This document shows, piece by piece, positions 33,265 to 36,631 of a DNA stretch of 36,631 nt. A program made the position numbers and the translations under genes. The notes under the pieces were generated by a model. That model searched no databases. It was not told the origin of the DNA and saw only the letters and a program-made list of their open reading frames with translations. This DNA comes from Bacteroidota bacterium (GTDB lineage: Bacteria > Bacteroidota > Bacteroidia > 2-12-FULL-35-15). Numbering within the stretch: the stretch's first letter is position 1; each line of letters begins with the position of its first letter. The stretch covers positions 1 through 36,631 of the forward strand of contig CANJYB010000013.1 in assembly GCA_947479085.1 (NCBI GenBank), read 5' to 3'.

Positions 33265-33309
33265 AAAATAATCGTCCCATAAAACTGATTTTATGAGACG
33301 ATTATTTTT
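33265..33309 (-). terminator. terminator of the small HTH gene
   Basis: AAAAATAATCGTC(C)CATAAAA and TTTTATGAGACGATTATTTTT form a stem of about 20 bp with a four-base loop and flanking A/T runs. It begins four bases beyond the HTH gene's stop codon on the minus strand and separates it from the repeat ORF. Confidence 0.85.
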
Positions 33310-33312
33310 CTT

Positions 33313-33583
33313 TTATTTACTTTTCCAAATTATATACTGTTTATACCAGCGCTGGATGGTAGGCTTTGGAATATTAAATTTATTAGCAGTACGCTGAAAA
33401 CTTTTGCAACCTTCATAATGATTGGCTATTACTTCCATATTCAATAGCCATAACATGGCCTTGGCATCCACAGGCACATCAGGAAGTTCAGCTGCAAGTT
33501 TTTCTAGAATAGATGTTTTAACCAGCTCATTTGTTTTGTCAAACTGTTGCCTGGTAATGCTTTCAAAATAGTTTTTTTTTCAT
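33313..33583 (-). pseudogene. small helix-turn-helix protein, frameshifted in the A9 run after ATG
   Basis: From ATG 33583 the sequence reads nine A (33580-33572), then codons for NYFESITRQQFDKTNELVKTS and on to a TAA at 33315-33313. With nine A the ATG frame stops after seven codons. With eight A it runs through as an 89-aa protein, MKKNYFESITRQ... ending YKQYIIWKSK. The C-terminal part (CKSFQRTANKFNIPKPTIQRWYKQ) is a homeodomain-like HTH of the type seen in transposase subunits and small regulators. The coding quality beyond the A-run is good and a strong terminator follows directly. It could be a real gene switched off by slippage, rescued by transcriptional slippage, or a sequencing error. 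No transposase catalytic domain is nearby. Confidence 0.6.
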
Positions 33584-33687
33584 AATTTAATTTTTTAAGA
33601 TGAATAAATAATTTATATCCTATAAAAATAAAAAAAAGAAATGAGGGAATGTTTTGAAATAAAAAGGAAGGATATAATTTCATTCAA

Positions 33688-33725
33688 AAAAAAGCGTTCA
33701 GGGTTTTTAAACCCTGAACGCTTTT
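33688..33725 (-). terminator. terminator of the S74/T9SS protein gene
   Basis: AAAAGCGTTCAGGGTTT and AAACCCTGAACGCTTTT pair over about 17 bp with a very small loop. On the minus strand the stem is followed by a T-run (complement of 33686-33693). It lies 21 bases past the stop. Confidence 0.9.
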
Positions 33726-33746
33726 GTCTTAGTACTTTTTACTCTC

Positions 33747-36236
33747 TTACTGTTTTACCATTCTTTTAGTTTCAAATATTTTTCCATCTACCACTAAAGT
33801 ATAAGTATAAAGCCCGTTTGTTAAATCCTGTGCAAACACATTCAACTGCCCTTTTCCTTTTTGGGTAAGTTCAACCGATTGAATTAATTTACCACCTGCA
33901 TTGTAAAACAACATTTGTGCTTTGCTTACATCATCCGGTAAAAAATAACCAATGGTAGTTTGCTCTGCAAAAGGGTTAGGAGAATTCTGATCCAAAATAA
34001 TGCTTTGCCCATCAGTTAGTTTTACATCTGTTTGCGAAGTAGTATTGTTTTTGTTTCCATCGTTATTATTTCCATTACCTCCGTTATTGTTGTTATTCAT
34101 TTGCTGAGGAGAATGATTTCTGTTACAGCATTCGTTTATCAAATCGCTTAAAGTATTGATTTGACTTTGCATAGATGTATTGTTTGCTTTTAAGCTATCC
34201 ACCTGATTTTGTAAGGACGTGTTGATAGAATCTTGTTTGGTGTTTTCTGATTTTAAGGAATCGTTTTTTGAACTTAATTCCTGAAGTCCTCGAGTCAGCA
34301 AAGGAATGAATTCTTCGTATTTCAGAGCTTTATAGTCAACAGAAGGAGTAACAATAGTACCTGATGAATCCACAGTTTCAGGTTTATGCCCATTCTGAAC
34401 TACCAAAGGAAAAACTGCTTCAACCTCTTCAGCTATAAATCCTATTTGTTTTTGGTTAGAAAAATTCATCCCATAAATATTGGCCGTATCTAAGAAGTAA
34501 GTTTTAGGTTTCAAACTTTTTATGATGTCTAATGCCCCGGTTAATGAGTCTATTTGAGTTTTAAATATTTGATCAGAAATTGTAGCTACGAAATTAGCTG
34601 CTCCACTTCGAGGCCCATTAATCCATACATCTCCATCAAAAAAACCTGCATAACTTAAAGCTACCGGAAAAGAAAAAGGGGATGGTTTAGCATTACCATA
34701 AATTGCAATGTTAGAAGGCATAGGATATGTAAGAGGATTACCGGGGGATGTAACAATAGAATAAACACCATAATTGGATGCTCCGTCTTTAACTTCAGCC
34801 AAAACCCCATTGTTTATACCTGTATTGGTTCCCTGTGATAAAAACACCCCTCCATTATTATATTTACCCGTTGAGCTGGAGGCATCGCCCCATACAGCAG
34901 AATTAATATGATTAGCATTTTTTGAAAGAGCCAATACTCCGTATGCGTCATTTGATGTGGGTTGAGTAGTTTCACTATAAACTCCAATGTTGTTAATTCC
35001 TCTATGAGCAAAAAACTGACCTCCGTAATTTGTATTTGCGCTTCCCGCATCATTTAAGCCCAAAACAGCTGTGGTAGAATATAAAGATGTGGTGCCAGTA
35101 TTGGTGAATAAACCCGCTACAGGTTGAGCTGTTGCAATAGTAAAATCATTTTTAACATCCAGTTTGGCTTGTGGGCCTGCCGCATTGCCTGACAGGCCTA
35201 TGCCTACATTTATATCATTATCTCCTAAAATCATATTATAGCTATTGGTAACAATAGCATTATAACCAACTGCTGTTGAGTAAAGAATTCCTCCCATCGA
35301 AGAATTTGTTTGAGCACCAAGCAAGGTAGTATACCTGCCTGTAAATGCATTACCCGACTGATAACCTACAGCTACATTATCATTACCAGCCACATTTCCA
35401 TAACCGCTTTGATTACCAAAAAATGAATTGTTATCAGCACCTAGTATTTGATAACCGGAATGATCTCCAACGCAGGTATTACTACTTCCCGGAATATTAA
35501 GATAAGCGGCTTGAGACCCAACAAAAACATTATTTGTAGATTTTGCGCTCAAGTATCCTGCAGCATAACCGACAATTGTATTATTTTCTCCATCATTAAA
35601 TTTGCCCGCATCCTTACCAATATTAACATTTTCACTACCAAGAGTTATACCCTCACCAGCATTGGAACCAACAGAAGTGTTTTCGATTCCGGTGTTGTCA
35701 TTGGTGCCTGCTTTGTATCCCACAGATGTATTAAACTGGGGTAAAAGGGCCGCATTACCTGCATCAATTCCTACATAAAGATTGTCAGAATTGTTATTAT
35801 TCCATAATATATATTTACTTGTTGACGAATACTGGTCATACATTCTATAACCATAAGCATTGTTATTGATGTTAATGTCTCCATTATCAACATCAAGTCT
35901 AAAATTAGGGAAAGTCGCGAAATTAGTAGGTGTAGAGGGGAAACCAGAGTTGCCTATGCCCACAAAACCATCTGTCAATGGGTTGGTACTCGAAGTAATA
36001 ATCATCTTTTGATTTAAAAATGTTCCAGCACCCGCATTAGTGTAAAAATTAATAGGGTAATTAGCTTCATGTTTTATTTCCAAAGGAAATAATGTTGATG
36101 CATCCCAACCACAATACTGGGTGGCTGCAGTACCAATATGTCCAAACAAACCGGAAACATCCGATTGTGAAACGCCTTGTTTAATGATAAGCACAAATAA
36201 AATAGTGCATGCAATTTTGTAAATTAATTTTTTCAT
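33747..36236 (-). CDS. T9SS-secreted protein with trimer-head-like repeats and S74 (tail-spike chaperone) domain
   Basis: The 829 residues comprise a signal peptide (to about 23, IKQGVSQS) and an N-terminal domain. A stretch at about 155-345 follows with repeated (N/S)T(S)VG..AG units (TSVGSNAGEGITLGSENVNIG-like), as in YadA-type head beta-rolls. An S74 domain lies at about 548-655 (ATISDQIFKTQIDSLTGA, SLKPKTYFLDT, KQIGFIAEEVEAVFP, DYKALKYEEFIPLLT), followed by a coiled coil (LKSENTKQDSINTSLQNQVDS) and an asparagine/glycine-rich linker. A T9SS type A tail occupies 748-829 (LDQNSPNPFAEQTTIGYF). S74 domains help phage tail spikes trimerise and usually cleave themselves before the SD motif. Here the part after the cleavage site carries the export tail. 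It is probably a surface fibre. Confidence 0.85.
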   Translation of the reverse strand: MKKLIYKIACTILFVLIIKQGVSQSDVSGLFGHIGTAATQYCGWDASTLFPLEIKHEANYPINFYTNAGAGTFLNQKMIITSSTNPLTDGFVGIGNSGFPSTPTNFATFPNFRLDVDNGDININNNAYGYRMYDQYSSTSKYILWNNNNSDNLYVGIDAGNAALLPQFNTSVGYKAGTNDNTGIENTSVGSNAGEGITLGSENVNIGKDAGKFNDGENNTIVGYAAGYLSAKSTNNVFVGSQAAYLNIPGSSNTCVGDHSGYQILGADNNSFFGNQSGYGNVAGNDNVAVGYQSGNAFTGRYTTLLGAQTNSSMGGILYSTAVGYNAIVTNSYNMILGDNDINVGIGLSGNAAGPQAKLDVKNDFTIATAQPVAGLFTNTGTTSLYSTTAVLGLNDAGSANTNYGGQFFAHRGINNIGVYSETTQPTSNDAYGVLALSKNANHINSAVWGDASSSTGKYNNGGVFLSQGTNTGINNGVLAEVKDGASNYGVYSIVTSPGNPLTYPMPSNIAIYGNAKPSPFSFPVALSYAGFFDGDVWINGPRSGAANFVATISDQIFKTQIDSLTGALDIIKSLKPKTYFLDTANIYGMNFSNQKQIGFIAEEVEAVFPLVVQNGHKPETVDSSGTIVTPSVDYKALKYEEFIPLLTRGLQELSSKNDSLKSENTKQDSINTSLQNQVDSLKANNTSMQSQINTLSDLINECCNRNHSPQQMNNNNNGGNGNNNDGNKNNTTSQTDVKLTDGQSIILDQNSPNPFAEQTTIGYFLPDDVSKAQMLFYNAGGKLIQSVELTQKGKGQLNVFAQDLTNGLYTYTLVVDGKIFETKRMVKQ

Positions 36237-36237
36237 A

Positions 36238-36631
36238 TTAATTAGATTTTATTAGTTTATAATTAAGTTGTTGATTTTTGTATAAAATTTTTATGAATAA
36301 AACACCTTCCTCAATATTCGAAATGTCAAGGATGGTATGCAAAGTATTTATTTTGGGTTTAAATAAAACTTCACGTCCCAATACATTGTAAATTTTTAAT
36401 TCGTAAGAATCGTTCAAATCAGGGAAGTGAATGTTTATAAAATTAGTCGCAGGATTTGGATAAATAAAAACGTTAAACTCATTCATGGCTTCTTTTATGC
36501 TTACAGTAGATGAATATAAATAATTAGAAGTATAAGTAGAATCTGTTGAAACACATATATCATCCAAATAATAATATGCCGCATCAAACATATTACTTGT
36601 TAATTTTACTGTATCTGTATTGTTATCATCA
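36238..36631 (-). CDS. T9SS cargo protein, C-terminal part (5' end outside window)
   Basis: The frame is open to the window edge (DDNNTDTVKLTSNMFDAAYYYL...), so the internal Met at 36591 is not the start. Visible are the end of a beta-sandwich domain (AAYYYLDDICVSTDS, typical of lectin-like or jelly-roll modules in secreted Bacteroidota proteins) and a complete T9SS type A tail (NVFIYPNPATNFINIHFPDLN, LKIYNVLGREVLF, EGVLFIKILYKNQQLNYKLI). Its stop is one base from the ATG of the S74 protein gene, so the two are probably co-transcribed. Confidence 0.8.
   Translation of the reverse strand, partial: DDNNTDTVKLTSNMFDAAYYYLDDICVSTDSTYTSNYLYSSTVSIKEAMNEFNVFIYPNPATNFINIHFPDLNDSYELKIYNVLGREVLFKPKINTLHTILDISNIEEGVLFIKILYKNQQLNYKLIKSN

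Noticed and set aside
33313-33583. Transposase fragment
   Set aside because: The HTH resembles those of transposase subunits, but no DDE domain, terminal inverted repeats or partner gene is found nearby. A small regulator is equally likely.
1-36631. tRNA, rRNA, riboswitch or known ncRNA
   Set aside because: No cloverleaf-like segment, rRNA conserved block or recognisable riboswitch core was seen on either strand by eye.

Overview
The window looks like chromosome from an AT-rich, free-living or environmental member of the Bacteroidota. Five proteins end in type IX secretion system (T9SS) type A tails and two in CHU_C (type B) tails. There is a PorP/SprF-family outer-membrane protein, a DUF3078 protein, and several matches to the Bacteroidota -33/-7 promoter pattern (TTTG...TAnnTTTG). 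No rRNA, tRNA, CRISPR array or transposase was seen.

Left part (1-7900): a truncated SpoIIE-type phosphatase, a DUF3820 protein, and two secreted T9SS cargo proteins (a CocE/S15-type hydrolase and a CotH-kinase-like protein). These are followed by a receiver domain with a C-terminal membrane helix, a 21-bp tandem repeat array, an uncharacterised Bacteroidota family gene, and an orphan LytTR response regulator. Three imperfectly palindromic, MITE-like repeats sit just beyond the 3' ends of minus-strand genes here.

Middle (8000-21500): a 974-aa adhesin-like T9SS type B protein with six near-identical Ig-like repeats plus one diverged copy. It converges on a ten-gene minus-strand surface-glycan cluster. 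The last nine genes are packed tightly enough to be one operon: methyltransferase, SpsF-type cytidylyltransferase, PhyH-type dioxygenase, second methyltransferase, GNAT acetyltransferase, epimerase/ATP-grasp fusion, HAD phosphatase, PseI/NeuB-type synthase and Wzx-type flippase. A polytopic membrane protein (possible polymerase) lies upstream. Together they suggest synthesis, CMP activation, decoration and export of a nonulosonic-acid-containing glycan. The early steps (PseB/C/G type) are not in the window.

Right-middle (21500-31500): housekeeping and envelope genes. These are purL, then a plus-strand run of TPR protein, small SprB-repeat/CHU_C protein, PorP/SprF protein and a monofunctional transglycosylase. 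On the minus strand follow a thioredoxin-fold-like protein, a YkoF-like protein, a periplasmic cyclophilin, a Cdd1-type HhH protein, a DUF3078 protein, mscL and icd, with clear hairpin terminators between several of them.

Right end (31500-36631): an accessory patch. It holds an uncharacterised Bacteroidota family gene, a 21/42-bp repeat array with an open reading frame, a small helix-turn-helix gene frameshifted in a poly(A) run next to its ATG, a large T9SS-secreted protein with a trimer-head-like repeat domain and an S74 chaperone domain, and the end of another T9SS cargo gene cut by the window edge. The most unusual patterns are: (i) the same layout at two distant loci, where an uncharacterised-family gene sits beside a 21-nt-period repeat array and a gene frameshifted in an A8/A9 run right after ATG; (ii) the composition of the nonulosonic acid cluster; and (iii) the palindromic repeat family.
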